DNA of 15,515 nucleotides, from assembly GCA_027014065.1 (NCBI GenBank), contig JALWEL010000030.1, forward strand, positions 1 to 15,515, given 5' to 3'. Of this stretch, positions 1 through 7,160 are shown piece after piece (position 1 is the first letter of the stretch; each line of letters opens with the position of its first letter). The DNA is from DHVE2 group archaeon. GTDB taxonomy: Archaea; Thermoplasmatota; Thermoplasmata; Thermoplasmatales; Aciduliprofundaceae. Below the pieces are notes generated by a model. That model ran no database searches and was not told the origin of the DNA. It saw only the letters and a program-made list of their open reading frames with translations. Both the position numbers and the translations under genes were made by a program.

Positions 1-73
1 GAAGAACATAGCGGATATAAGGAAGCAGGCATCGCAGGTCAAGCAGGTGCCAAAGAATTACATGTACGCGTGA
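1..73 (+). CDS. C-terminal end of an unrecognised protein (partial)
   Basis: Reading from base 2, the plus strand gives 23 codons and then TGA at 71-73; the start lies outside the window. The visible end, KNIADIRKQASQVKQVPKNY followed by MYA, is basic and hydrophilic like a genuine soluble C-terminus. The frame ends 16 bases inside the convergent rtcA gene. Too little is left to identify a family. That this is a real gene is inferred from the open frame and the plausible composition. Confidence 0.45.
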   Translation, partial: KNIADIRKQASQVKQVPKNYMYA

Positions 74-1032
74 ATCTCCTCTCCTTTTATCTTTGTTTTT
101 CCTCCGAATTGCTCCAGAACCCAGAGATTTGTCTTAGCATGTTCCGTGAGCTCGCTAACCTTGTATTTCACTTCTTTCGCAATGGCTGAGAATATCGGAA
201 GATGATCCGCCATGTGCCTGTCCACGGTTGCCCCGCTTCTCTCCTCGAAGCTTAAATTCTCCAGCGCTCGCTTAACAACCTTTTCCGTGGGCACACCTCT
301 TTTGCAGAGCGAATCCCCGCCAATTATAGTTTTTTCGTACTTTGAAACCAATACGATTCCACATCCCCTGCTTATGCCGGAATTTCGCACGTCGGTAATG
401 AATTCGAAATCATCTAAAATGTTCCTAGCTCTCTTGACTATGTGCTCCGGCAGGTTTCTGAGGTTGAAGTACGCCTCTTTTTCTCTCTTTTCTCCTCTCT
501 CCTCGATTACGATTTTTCTCATCTCATTCGCGATTGAATGAACCCTGACAATTCCCCCACCCTGTGGATAATAGCCCCTTTCAATCACCTCGCCCTCTAT
601 TTCCGCGCCCGCATTTCGGAGCAGGGGAAAGAGAACATGGAGATAGTAATCGATGGGCGGGGAGAAGGGAACATCGGTGCCCCCGCGAATCTCTATCTCT
701 ATTTCTGGGGCGAGAAGCATTATTGGAAGCGCCGTTTGGAGAATCAGTGATATGCTTCCTGCGGTTCCCACGTCCACCTTGTATTTTCCCCCTTTTATCT
801 TCCCCGGCCTGAATCTTATGCTCGTTGCCCCGATTATAAGGCCTTCAACCCGGGCATCGCAAATTTGCGCAGCTAATTTTATCCCGTGCAGGTGCTGGTT
901 CTTGATCCCCGGATTTTTCCTATTTTTCCTGATGTTCACAATCTCAACTTCTTCCCCTAAAATGCATGATAGGGCTATGGAGGACCTAAGAATCTGCCCG
1001 CCTCCCTCGCCGTGTGAGCCGTCGATTCTCAT
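58..1032 (-). CDS. rtcA: RNA 3'-terminal phosphate cyclase
   Basis: RtcA converts an RNA 3'-phosphate into a 2',3'-cyclic phosphate using ATP, through an enzyme-AMP intermediate on a histidine; it acts in RNA end metabolism in the cytoplasm. The protein (324 residues, close to the family's roughly 340) opens with MRIDGSHGEGGGQILRSS, typical of the family. It carries the RtcA signature RGYYPQGGGIV at about residues 152-162 and, near the C-terminus, SELTEHAKTN, whose His298 aligns with the E. coli adenylated histidine. A start 33 bases upstream is open but would add an atypical leader reaching into the rhomboid gene. The chosen ATG has an AGGTGA ribosome binding site at 1037-1042 with good spacing. 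That site overlaps the rhomboid stop codon, and the gap is 4 bases, so the two genes are probably one operon. The family is clear; why it pairs with a rhomboid protease is not. Confidence 0.96.
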   Translation of the reverse strand: MRIDGSHGEGGGQILRSSIALSCILGEEVEIVNIRKNRKNPGIKNQHLHGIKLAAQICDARVEGLIIGATSIRFRPGKIKGGKYKVDVGTAGSISLILQTALPIMLLAPEIEIEIRGGTDVPFSPPIDYYLHVLFPLLRNAGAEIEGEVIERGYYPQGGGIVRVHSIANEMRKIVIEERGEKREKEAYFNLRNLPEHIVKRARNILDDFEFITDVRNSGISRGCGIVLVSKYEKTIIGGDSLCKRGVPTEKVVKRALENLSFEERSGATVDRHMADHLPIFSAIAKEVKYKVSELTEHAKTNLWVLEQFGGKTKIKGEEIHAYM

Positions 1033-1036
1033 ATTA

Positions 1037-1042
1037 TCACCT
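1037..1042 (-). promoter_or_regulatory. Ribosome binding site that sets the rtcA start
   Basis: On the minus strand AGGTGA lies four bases before the ATG at 1030-1032 and contains the TGA stop of the upstream rhomboid gene. This supports the start at 1032 over the upstream ATG at 1065 and suggests coupled translation. Confidence 0.7.
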
Positions 1043-1894
1043 GTAAATTCTGTACTTTTTCCCATCCGCTTCTGCGGTTTTTCCCTCTATTTTCACCTCT
1101 CCAAACTTCTTGCGGAAGAACTCTTCGATCCACATATCCCTTATCTTTTCATCCTCTTCCCCTTTAATTCTCTCTTTTATCTCGCGGAGCTTTTCGTCGG
1201 TGGCGAGCTCTTTGAATAGCGCGAGGTTCAATTCTCTTTTCTTCTCCACCCCTATTCCTTTTTTGAGGTAGTAATAGCCCATGAACGCTCCCGCTATGGC
1301 GCCCATCACGTGCGCTCCATGCGCGACATTGTCGTTGACCCAGAGCATGGTGGCTAAGAATTCCACCACGAGCATGGTCATTATTGCGATTTTAACCTTA
1401 ATCCTTGGCATTAGTATTGGCCCTAAGAACATGGTAATCTCTTCGTTTGGGTACATTACTATGAATGCTCCCATTATTCCGAATATGGCCCCGGAAGCGC
1501 CTATCAAAATTGAGTTTATTCCGTAGAAGTGCAGGAAGAAGGAGTACAGAAGATTCGCGGTTATGCCTGATATGAGGAATATGCTCGTTACCCTTTTGCT
1601 TCCCACCCTCTGCTCGAAGGGCAGGCCTGCCAAGAAGAAAAACAGGATGTTGAAGAATATGTGCATCGGGGATAGAGAATGGATGTACATTGCTGAATAT
1701 ACCCCTATGTCCGGAGGATATTTAGCTCCTAAGGTGTAGATGAAATCTACGAAATACTGGGGAGAGAGGTAATAAAGTGCGATTTCCATGAGATAAATAA
1801 CGGTAAAAGATATTGAGAGCATCGCCACTGCGTTTCTTCTGAAAGCTAAAATGGTGAAGGCGAGCATCACTATGATGGAGATTATGTAAATCAT
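1037..1894 (-). CDS. Rhomboid family intramembrane serine protease
   Basis: This is an integral membrane protein of 285 residues. Rhomboids cut transmembrane segments of substrate proteins within the bilayer using a Ser-His dyad. The nucleophile motif GASGAIFG is visible (Ser134), and so is the later helix motif AHVMGAIAG with His195. HIFFNILFF at about 78-86 corresponds to the conserved His/Asn-containing helix 2 that stabilises the oxyanion. Six or more hydrophobic helices span roughly residues 1-210. They are followed by a charged tail of about 75 residues rich in Lys and Glu, which is longer than in minimal rhomboids and is probably cytosolic. A TATA-like box about 27 bases upstream of the ATG and the lack of a ribosome binding site suggest a leaderless message. 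It is followed four bases later by rtcA. The substrate is unknown. Confidence 0.93.
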   Translation of the reverse strand: MIYIISIIVMLAFTILAFRRNAVAMLSISFTVIYLMEIALYYLSPQYFVDFIYTLGAKYPPDIGVYSAMYIHSLSPMHIFFNILFFFLAGLPFEQRVGSKRVTSIFLISGITANLLYSFFLHFYGINSILIGASGAIFGIMGAFIVMYPNEEITMFLGPILMPRIKVKIAIMTMLVVEFLATMLWVNDNVAHGAHVMGAIAGAFMGYYYLKKGIGVEKKRELNLALFKELATDEKLREIKERIKGEEDEKIRDMWIEEFFRKKFGEVKIEGKTAEADGKKYRIYR

Positions 1895-1914
1895 CGAAGC
1901 GTTATTCTCTCGTT

Positions 1915-1928
1915 GGTTATTTAGATTT
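1915..1928 (-). promoter_or_regulatory. TATA-like box for the rhomboid-rtcA operon
   Basis: The minus strand reads AAATCTAAATAACC, centred about 27 bases before the ATG at 1894. This is the spacing expected when an archaeal transcript begins at or next to its start codon. It was assigned by eye, in a 77-base divergent intergenic region. Confidence 0.5.
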
Positions 1929-1938
1929 CTCTCAAAGC

Positions 1939-1950
1939 AAAATTTTTAAT
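1939..1950 (+). promoter_or_regulatory. TATA-like box for the 1972-3803 operon
   Basis: AAAATTTTTAAT is centred about 27 bases before the ATG at 1972, with a purine-rich stretch (CAAAG) just upstream that could act as the TFB recognition element. No ribosome binding site precedes the ATG, so a leaderless start is likely. Confidence 0.5.
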
Positions 1951-1971
1951 CTTGCAACTTGATTACCAGAT

Positions 1972-2460
1972 ATGGTGGAGCTGAAGGTAATAAAAGTGGA
2001 GAAGCCCAGCGAGGAAGTGAATGTCATAATGGGGTACACGCATTTCATAAAGAGCGCCGAGGATATATACGAAGCTCTTGTGACCAGCATGCCCGGCATA
2101 AAGTTCGGCTTTGCGTTCTGCGAAGCCTCGGGAGATCGACTGGTGAGATACGAGGGAACCGACGACCAACTGGTTAAATACGCGATTAAGAATTGCGAGA
2201 GCATCGGCGCGGGGCACGCATTCATAATTCTCTTGGGAAATGCGTATCCAATCAACGTTCTCAACGCCCTAAAGAATGTGCAGGAAATCACGAGAATTCT
2301 AGTGGCGAGCGCCAATCCTCTGGAGGTCATAGTGGCGGAGACGGAGCAGGGCCGCGCAATTCTTGGCGTAGTGGATGGATTCTCGCCCCTCGGTGTTGAA
2401 GACGAGGATAAGAGAAAAGAGAGGAAAGAGTTCCTCAGGAAGATAGGGTACAAGCTATGA
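1972..2460 (+). CDS. Adenosine-specific kinase (DUF355/PF04008 family)
   Basis: The 162-residue protein matches the small archaeal family annotated as adenosine-specific kinase, first known from a crenarchaeal structure. Recognisable conserved stretches are the N-terminal ELKVIKVEKPSEEVNVIMGY, the central GIKFGFAFCEASGDRLVRYEG, GAGHAFIILLGNAYPINVLN, and the C-terminal GRAILGVVDGFSPLGVE. Its length is normal for the family. The expected role is phosphorylation of adenosine to AMP in purine salvage, but this rests on family annotation and the physiological evidence for the family is thin. It is the first gene of a four-gene operon; its stop overlaps the next start in ATGA. Confidence 0.9.
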   Translation: MVELKVIKVEKPSEEVNVIMGYTHFIKSAEDIYEALVTSMPGIKFGFAFCEASGDRLVRYEGTDDQLVKYAIKNCESIGAGHAFIILLGNAYPINVLNALKNVQEITRILVASANPLEVIVAETEQGRAILGVVDGFSPLGVEDEDKRKERKEFLRKIGYKL

Positions 2461-3167
2461 AATTCTACGATGTGGAGTCGGAATTCTACGACCTTTTTTA
2501 CTTCTCTTTCGATAAGGACATCGAAGTTTACCGCAGGTACCCATGTTCGAATGTTCTCGACCTCATGTGCGGTACAGGAAGAATATTGCATCATCTTAAC
2601 CCAGATTATGGGGTGGGAATCGATATAAATGAGAACATGCTCATCCACGCCAGAAAGAATTTAGAGGGAAGAAATGTGAAATTAATTCGCGGGGATGTCC
2701 TCAACTTCTCCCTCAATGAGAGATTTTGCCTCGTAATAATCGGGTTCAACTCCTTGCTGATGTTTCCAAAGGAAGAGAGGGTGAAAATTCTGAAGAACGC
2801 TGAGAAGCATCTGAGCGAAGATGGAAAGGTAATCGTGGACATACTCAACCCCTTCATGATGGTGGATGGCATAGTGCACCACGGAGACACAATAGAAAAG
2901 GATGGAATTTATTACTCTCGGTTTTTCGTTCCGAGGTGGAAAGGCGATAAATGGGAGCTCCTTTACTTTTACGACATTGTTGAGAATGAAGTGGTGAGAA
3001 GAAAATACGCCAAATTGTACCTTTACTCCGTGTTCCTCGATGATTTAAGGGAGGAAGCGGAGCAAGCTGGACTTGAAATAAAGGAAATATTCGGAGATTA
3101 CGATTTTTCCGAGTTCGACGAAGAGGAGAGCGAGAGGATAATCGCTGTGATGGAGCGGAGAATATGA
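2457..3167 (+). CDS. Class I SAM-dependent methyltransferase, substrate unknown
   Basis: This 236-residue cytoplasmic protein has a Rossmann-fold methyltransferase core. Motif I, VLDLMCGTGRIL, is at about residues 33-44; the acidic residue at the end of strand 2 is in VGIDINENML (Asp56); RGDVLNF at 78-84 supplies the adenine-contacting acid. The LVIIGFNSLLMF segment is the strand 4 region. The remainder is charged and gives no substrate signature; the shape fits small-molecule methyltransferases rather than a known rRNA or tRNA enzyme. It starts inside the stop of the kinase gene (ATGA) and ends the same way against the DUF167 gene, so all are translated from one message. Confidence 0.88.
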   Translation: MKFYDVESEFYDLFYFSFDKDIEVYRRYPCSNVLDLMCGTGRILHHLNPDYGVGIDINENMLIHARKNLEGRNVKLIRGDVLNFSLNERFCLVIIGFNSLLMFPKEERVKILKNAEKHLSEDGKVIVDILNPFMMVDGIVHHGDTIEKDGIYYSRFFVPRWKGDKWELLYFYDIVENEVVRRKYAKLYLYSVFLDDLREEAEQAGLEIKEIFGDYDFSEFDEEESERIIAVMERRI

Positions 3168-3472
3168 AAGGAATCAGGGCGTATAAGAACGGGGTGGCCA
3201 TCGACATCGAGGTCTCGCCCAACGCGAAGAAAGAGGAAATAAGGGGATACAATGAATGGAGAAAGAGAATAGAAGTGGCGATGAAGGAGAAGCCCGAGAA
3301 GTTCAAGGTGAATAAAGAGCTTATTTCCTTCTTTTCTTCGTTCTTCAACGTTCCTCAGGAGAAAGTGCACATAATTGCAGGGGAGAAAAATCCCCATAAG
3401 ACCATATACGTGGAGGATGTGAGCGAAGATGCTGCGAGAGATGCTATCGGAAAGAGAATTGGAAGAGCTTGA
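3164..3472 (+). CDS. DUF167 (YggU/UPF0235) family protein
   Basis: The small 102-residue protein has the hallmark pattern of the DUF167 family: an early strand ending in VSPNAKKEEIRG, a central EVAMKEKPEKFKVNKELISF where bacterial members read VxxxPxxGKAN, and a later FNVPQEKVHIIAGEKNPHKT matching the conserved VxxGxxSRxK region. The function of the family is unknown. The usual GKAN motif is replaced here by KFKVN, a mild divergence. It overlaps the methyltransferase stop by 4 bases, and its own last 44 bases are shared with the following gene. Confidence 0.85.
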   Translation: MKGIRAYKNGVAIDIEVSPNAKKEEIRGYNEWRKRIEVAMKEKPEKFKVNKELISFFSSFFNVPQEKVHIIAGEKNPHKTIYVEDVSEDAARDAIGKRIGRA

Positions 3473-3803
3473 AAAATTTTTGGAAAGAGTGAAGGTGATG
3501 AACAAAGAGATTCCTATAGTGGTGGAGGGTAAGCACGACGAGATCGCGTTGAGAAATCTGGGATTCGAAGGGAAAATAATAAAGATAAACGCCGGCACGA
3601 GCATGGTCGCGCTCGCGGATTCTCTCTCATCTATATATTCCGAAGTAATTCTCCTTCTGGACTGGGACGAGAGGGGTGAGCGGAACGCGAAGCGCCTTTC
3701 GGAGCTTTTGCTCGAGCACGGAATAAATCCCCATTTGGAAATACGCGAAGAATTAAAGAGGAGAGTGTACCACATCAGAACTGTTGAGGCCCTCATAATT
3801 TAA
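3429..3803 (+). CDS. Small toprim-domain protein (UPF0292-like)
   Basis: This is a stand-alone toprim protein of up to 124 residues. The two toprim motifs are plain: IPIVVEGKHDE with Glu33, and LLLDWDERGER with Asp78 and Asp80, the usual metal-binding acids; GxNAGTSM-like INAGTSM lies between them. Toprim domains act in primases, topoisomerases and small nucleases such as RNase M5. The single-domain archaeal proteins have no settled function, though an RNA or DNA processing role is plausible. The start is uncertain: the ATG at 3429 overlaps the preceding gene by 44 bases without a good ribosome binding site, and later ATGs at 3441 and 3495 also keep the toprim core. It is the last gene of the operon. 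Confidence 0.85.
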   Translation: MLREMLSERELEELEKFLERVKVMNKEIPIVVEGKHDEIALRNLGFEGKIIKINAGTSMVALADSLSSIYSEVILLLDWDERGERNAKRLSELLLEHGINPHLEIREELKRRVYHIRTVEALII

Positions 3804-3831
3804 TTCGTTTATTGCCGAATTGGAAAACGAT

Positions 3832-3846
3832 AAAGGATAAATACTT
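3832..3846 (+). promoter_or_regulatory. TATA box for the HMG-CoA synthase operon
   Basis: AAAGGATAAATACTT combines a purine-rich TFB element with a TATA core centred near 3840, about 36 bases before the ATG at 3876. This predicts a transcript with a very short leader that starts close to the AGGTGA ribosome binding site at 3866-3871. Confidence 0.55.
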
Positions 3847-3875
3847 CTTTCCATTTGTGGGATACAGGTGAGAAA

Positions 3876-4919
3876 ATGGTAGGTATTGTGACGTATGGGA
3901 GTTATGTACCCATTTACAGAATAAAGACTGCGGAGATTGCAAGGATGTGGGGTGACAAGCCCGAGCACCCTGAAAAGGGCCTCGGTCTTTTGGCGAAGTC
4001 TGTGCCCGGTTACGACGAAGACGCCGCAACTATCGCTGTGGAAGCGCTTCGCAACGCGCTAAAGAGGAAGAACATCCCCGGCGAAAAGATTGGTGCGATT
4101 TTTGTGGGGAGCGAATCGCATCCTTATGCGGTGAAGCCAACGGCATCGCTAATCGCTGAGGTTGTTGGTGCGTACAAAGCTCACGCAGCCGATTTAGAAT
4201 TCGCATGCAAAGCTGGAACTGCGGCGATGCAGAACGTGTACGCTATGATAAAAGCTGGAATGATTGATTACGGCATAGCGATAGGAACGGACACCTCTCA
4301 GGGTCAACCGGGAGACGCACTGGATTATTCCGCCTCCGCTGGCGGAACCGCGTACATAATCGGAAAAGAGGACGTTATTGCGGAGATAAATCACACAGTT
4401 TCTTTCGTGACGGATACCCCGGATTTCTGGCGCCGCGAAGGTCAGAGGTACCCGTCGCACGGAGGAAGATTCACAGGAGAGCCGGCGTATTTCAAGCATG
4501 TGATGTCCGCAGCCAAGATGCTCATGGAAGAAGCAGGCACGAAGCCAGAAGATTATGACTACGTGGTGTTTCACCAGCCCAACGGCAAGTTCCCGTACCG
4601 CGTTGGAAAGAGATTGGGATTCACAAACGAGCAGATAAAGCCCGGACTCATATCGCCTTACATAGGCAACACGTACTCCGGGGGAACGCCCACTGGATTG
4701 AGCGCAGTTCTGGATATTGCAAAGCCCGGTGATAGAATAATCGCTGTATCCTTTGGAAGCGGTGCGGGGAGCGATGCTTTTGATATCACTGTGACCGATA
4801 AAATGAATTCTTACAATAGAGATGCGGCTCCGAAGGTAATGGATATGGTGAACAGGGCGAAGTACATAGATTATGCCACATACTTGAAATTCAGAAGGAT
4901 GATTGTGGAGGTGGATTAA
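3876..4919 (+). CDS. Archaeal hydroxymethylglutaryl-CoA synthase
   Basis: This enzyme condenses acetyl-CoA with acetoacetyl-CoA to HMG-CoA, the second step of the mevalonate pathway that supplies isoprenoids for archaeal lipids. The 347-residue protein has the thiolase-like fold of the archaeal HMGS type. The nucleophilic cysteine is Cys111 in [13 protein letters not shown], the catalytic histidine is His233 in [11 protein letters not shown], and PGYDEDAAT at 44-52 is the conserved region near the N-terminus. The ATG at 3876 was chosen over one at 3855 because the family begins MVGIVxYGxYxPxYRIK, exactly as here, and because AGGTGA lies five bases before it. The next two genes encode its partners, with start and stop codons directly adjacent. 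Bacterial and eukaryotic homologues are called mvaS or HMGCS. Confidence 0.96.
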   Translation: MVGIVTYGSYVPIYRIKTAEIARMWGDKPEHPEKGLGLLAKSVPGYDEDAATIAVEALRNALKRKNIPGEKIGAIFVGSESHPYAVKPTASLIAEVVGAYKAHAADLEFACKAGTAAMQNVYAMIKAGMIDYGIAIGTDTSQGQPGDALDYSASAGGTAYIIGKEDVIAEINHTVSFVTDTPDFWRREGQRYPSHGGRFTGEPAYFKHVMSAAKMLMEEAGTKPEDYDYVVFHQPNGKFPYRVGKRLGFTNEQIKPGLISPYIGNTYSGGTPTGLSAVLDIAKPGDRIIAVSFGSGAGSDAFDITVTDKMNSYNRDAAPKVMDMVNRAKYIDYATYLKFRRMIVEVD

Positions 4920-6086
4920 ATGAGAGATGTTGCAATAATCGGTGCCGGCGAGACCAAGTACGGAGAGCACTGGGACAAGAGTCTCAGGAATTTAGCGGTT
5001 GAAGCCGGCTTGAAAGCCATAGAGGATGCGAACATAGGCGCGGAGGATATACAGGCCATATTCGGCGGTAACATGAGCGCTGGCAGTTTCGTTGGTCAGG
5101 ACCATGTAGGTGCTTTAATCGCTGACTTTGCCGGCTTGGCTGAACACAATGTACCTGCGATAAGGATCGAATCCGCTTGTGCAAGCGGTGCGGCTGCTCT
5201 TCATTCTGGTTACATGGCAGTTGCCTCAGGGCTCTACGATATAGTATTAGTGGGCGGCGTGGAAAAGATGACTGATCTCCCCGGAGACATGGTTACCGAC
5301 ATCTTAGCCGGTGCTGCCGATCGAGAATGGGAAGTGTTCTTCGGAGCCACGTTCCCTGCGCTGGGTGCCATGATGGCCCGCCGCTACATGCACGAGTACG
5401 GGCTTACGAGAGAGCAGATGGCTCTTCTTCCGGTTATTGCGCACAAGCACGGTGCGATGAATCCCGATGCCCATTTCCAGAGGGAAGTTACCGTGGAGCA
5501 GGTTCTAAATGCCCCTATGGTCGCAGATCCTCTGACCATAATGAACTGTTCACCAGTGAGCGACGGCGGCGCAGCTCTGGTTTTAGCATCAGCTGATATA
5601 GCTAAAAAATACACCGATTCGCCCATAAAGATAAGCGCGTCGGTTGCCGCGAACGATTACATCTCTTTGCATGAGAGGGAATCGCTAACTGTTTCCAAAT
5701 CCACCGTGGAAGCGGGCAAGAAAGCGTACAAGATGGCAAAGAAAGAGCCGAAGGATATTGACCTTGCGGAAATCCACGATGCGTTTTCCATAATCGCACT
5801 TTTGGGCATTGAAGATTTGGGATTTGCGAAGAAGGGCGAAGGGATAAAGCTGGCAGAAGAAGGCCAGTTGTACTACGATGGGGACCTCCCATACAATGTA
5901 TCCGGCGGGCTTAAAGCGAAGGGTCATCCCGTAGGCGCCACGGGCGTTGGGCAGGTCGTAGAACTTGTGAAGCAATTGCGCAACGAAGCAGGCAAGAGGC
6001 AGGTGCCCGATGCGAAAGTTGGCTTAGCTCATAATGTAGGCGGAACGATGACTTCAAGCATAGTTCACATAGTGGAGGTGATGTAA
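4920..6086 (+). CDS. Acetyl-CoA C-acetyltransferase (acetoacetyl-CoA thiolase), archaeal SCP-x type
   Basis: The 388-residue thiolase makes acetoacetyl-CoA from two acetyl-CoA and feeds the preceding HMG-CoA synthase. The acyl-accepting cysteine is Cys87 in RIESACASGAAAL. LAEIHDAFSI carries His286, GHPVGATGVGQ carries His336, and the final motif is HNVGGT (His371), where bacterial biosynthetic thiolases have a Cys in CxGGG; this is usual for the archaeal/SCP2-like group. Length and motif order are normal. Its ATG follows the HMGS stop with no gap and has a strong GGAGGTGG ribosome binding site inside the end of the HMGS gene. The archaeal thiolase and HMGS are known to form a complex bridged by a DUF35 protein, which is the next gene. 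Confidence 0.96.
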   Translation: MRDVAIIGAGETKYGEHWDKSLRNLAVEAGLKAIEDANIGAEDIQAIFGGNMSAGSFVGQDHVGALIADFAGLAEHNVPAIRIESACASGAAALHSGYMAVASGLYDIVLVGGVEKMTDLPGDMVTDILAGAADREWEVFFGATFPALGAMMARRYMHEYGLTREQMALLPVIAHKHGAMNPDAHFQREVTVEQVLNAPMVADPLTIMNCSPVSDGGAALVLASADIAKKYTDSPIKISASVAANDYISLHERESLTVSKSTVEAGKKAYKMAKKEPKDIDLAEIHDAFSIIALLGIEDLGFAKKGEGIKLAEEGQLYYDGDLPYNVSGGLKAKGHPVGATGVGQVVELVKQLRNEAGKRQVPDAKVGLAHNVGGTMTSSIVHIVEVM

Positions 6087-6491
6087 ATGGTCGTACCGCG
6101 CTTCTGGAGAGAAAGAAGATACCGCTACTCTCTAATCGGAACGCGCTGTCCTGTTTGCGGCACCGTTTATTTTCCACCACGAGATGTATGCCCCAAATGC
6201 GGTCGCGAGAGTGTCGGGAAGATGGAAGAGGTGCAGCTCAGCGGTAAGGGTAAAGTGTACTCGTACACCGTGGTGCATCAGAATGTTCTTGGGTACAAAT
6301 ATCAAAAGCCCTATGTGATGGCGATCATAGAGACTCCAGAGGGCCCGAAAATCACGGGGCAAATCGTTGATGTGGACCCAGAGGAAGTGCACATCGGCAT
6401 GCCTGTGCATGCGGTATTTCGCAGAATCGGCGAGGACGGCAAGGCGGGCATAATCCAGTACGGGTACAAATTCGTGCCGGACGAGGAGTAA
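6087..6491 (+). CDS. DUF35 OB-fold/zinc-ribbon protein bridging thiolase and HMG-CoA synthase
   Basis: The 134-residue protein has an N-terminal helix (PRFWRERRYRY), then a rubredoxin-like zinc ribbon with Cys21, Cys24, Cys35 and Cys38 (CPVC and CPKC), then an OB-fold (about residues 46-134) that includes GKGKVYSYTVVHQN and a GxIVDVDPEEVHIGMPV segment. This is the DUF35 architecture. In the solved archaeal complex the DUF35 protein links thiolase and HMGS and shapes a shared CoA site, so acetoacetyl-CoA is passed on without release. The ATG follows directly on the thiolase stop, with GGAGGTGAT just upstream. All four zinc ligands are present. Confidence 0.95.
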   Translation: MVVPRFWRERRYRYSLIGTRCPVCGTVYFPPRDVCPKCGRESVGKMEEVQLSGKGKVYSYTVVHQNVLGYKYQKPYVMAIIETPEGPKITGQIVDVDPEEVHIGMPVHAVFRRIGEDGKAGIIQYGYKFVPDEE

Positions 6492-6515
6492 AATTTTTAT
6501 TTTCTCATTCTTTTC
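6490..6515 (+). promoter_or_regulatory. AT-rich spacer: TATA-like box for 6523 and possible T-rich terminator of the mevalonate operon
   Basis: AAAATTTTTATTTTC starts at the stop codon of the DUF35 gene and is centred about 27 bases before the GTG at 6523, a leaderless geometry. The same T-rich run, continued to 6515, could also end the upstream transcript by oligo-T termination. The two roles cannot be separated from sequence alone. Confidence 0.4.
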
Positions 6516-6522
6516 TACTTTC

Positions 6523-7143
6523 GTGTATGTATTTCTTGGTGCTTTGTTAACAATTATCGGGGCCATACTCTATATGATGATATTTTGGATAAATTCAAAT
6601 GGAATGGTAATTACCCATCGCCTGATTTTTGTGGGGTTAGGAGTTACAGTGGCGGTATATTTCCAACTATTCTACATGCTGATTTATCTCCAAAAGTTGG
6701 ATATGAGCTCTATTGGAGATTCTTTGATATGGGCAGGAATAGCATTTTTGTCTGTGGATATTGGTAGAAGTTTTGTTGCTGGAAAAATTGGTCGAGTGTC
6801 TGCCAATGACTCGAAGACATACGGTCTCAGCACAGTGCATCTCGCAATGTTCGAGCCCAATGCAATTTATATAGTTTTGATTTTCATTCTTGGCTTAACT
6901 ACCATGAGGGAAAATCACATGGATTATGCAATATTTAACAATGCCATGCTTTACATGTCTCTTACCTCTGCTATATCCTCAATAATGATGGGTATTGTGA
7001 TGAATCGAGCTATTGAAGGCACAAATAATTTCGAAGAAATGTATTCCAAGTTTCCTAACACTGTTATTAAGACTATCTCCACCCATTCTCTTGCGATTAT
7101 AGGAGGTATCCTCGCCACCTATGTGATGCTTCCTTACCTGTAA
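6523..7143 (+). CDS. Orphan membrane protein resembling a diverged V/A-type ATPase proteolipid (subunit K/c)
   Basis: The 206-residue protein is almost entirely hydrophobic, with about six helices. Two N-terminal helices (about 1-22 and 32-57) precede a region that reads like two proteolipid hairpins. The first has small residues and GRSFVAGKIGRVSAND, then HLAMFEPNAIYIVLIFILG, which parallels the ion-binding helix of V-type c subunits (LPETQAIYGLxxAFxI) with Glu111 at the carboxylate position. The second has SSIMMGIVMNRAIEG and then VIKTISTHSLAIIGGILATY, where His188 sits at the position of the second glutamate. No other ATPase subunit is nearby. The similarity was found by eye, so the family call is tentative. 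The start is GTG, 27 bases after a TATA-like box. Its bases look clearly more AT-rich than the operons on either side, hinting at a different history. It converges on the 7161 gene. Confidence 0.6.
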   Translation: MYVFLGALLTIIGAILYMMIFWINSNGMVITHRLIFVGLGVTVAVYFQLFYMLIYLQKLDMSSIGDSLIWAGIAFLSVDIGRSFVAGKIGRVSANDSKTYGLSTVHLAMFEPNAIYIVLIFILGLTTMRENHMDYAIFNNAMLYMSLTSAISSIMMGIVMNRAIEGTNNFEEMYSKFPNTVIKTISTHSLAIIGGILATYVMLPYL

Positions 7144-7160
7144 TAATAAAAGAAAAAAAA
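7142..7160 (-). terminator. Oligo-T terminator of the zinc-ribbon/SPFH operon
   Basis: Immediately after the TGA at 7161-7163 the minus strand reads eight T, then CTTTTATTATTA. Archaeal termination commonly occurs at such T runs without a hairpin. It overlaps the end of the convergent gene at 6523-7143. Confidence 0.55.

Noticed and set aside
1033..1065. N-terminal extension of rtcA (MGKSTEFTGDN)
   Set aside because: It overlaps the rhomboid gene, does not fit the family's start and lacks a ribosome binding site; the ATG at 1032 has AGGTGA.
653..1219. Plus-strand open frame of 188 codons
   Set aside because: It spans the antisense of rtcA and the rhomboid gene junction and has no recognisable domain; both opposing genes are certain.
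1932..2648. Long minus-strand open frame (238 codons)
   Set aside because: It lies opposite the adenosine-specific kinase and methyltransferase genes, matches no family and has no promoter or ribosome binding site of its own.
3098..3796. Long minus-strand open frame (232 codons), Ser-rich
   Set aside because: It is a shadow of the methyltransferase, DUF167 and toprim genes, whose family motifs are clear on the plus strand.
3855..3875. N-terminal extension of HMG-CoA synthase (MWDTGEK)
   Set aside because: The family starts at MVGIV, and the extension includes the ribosome binding site that serves the downstream ATG.
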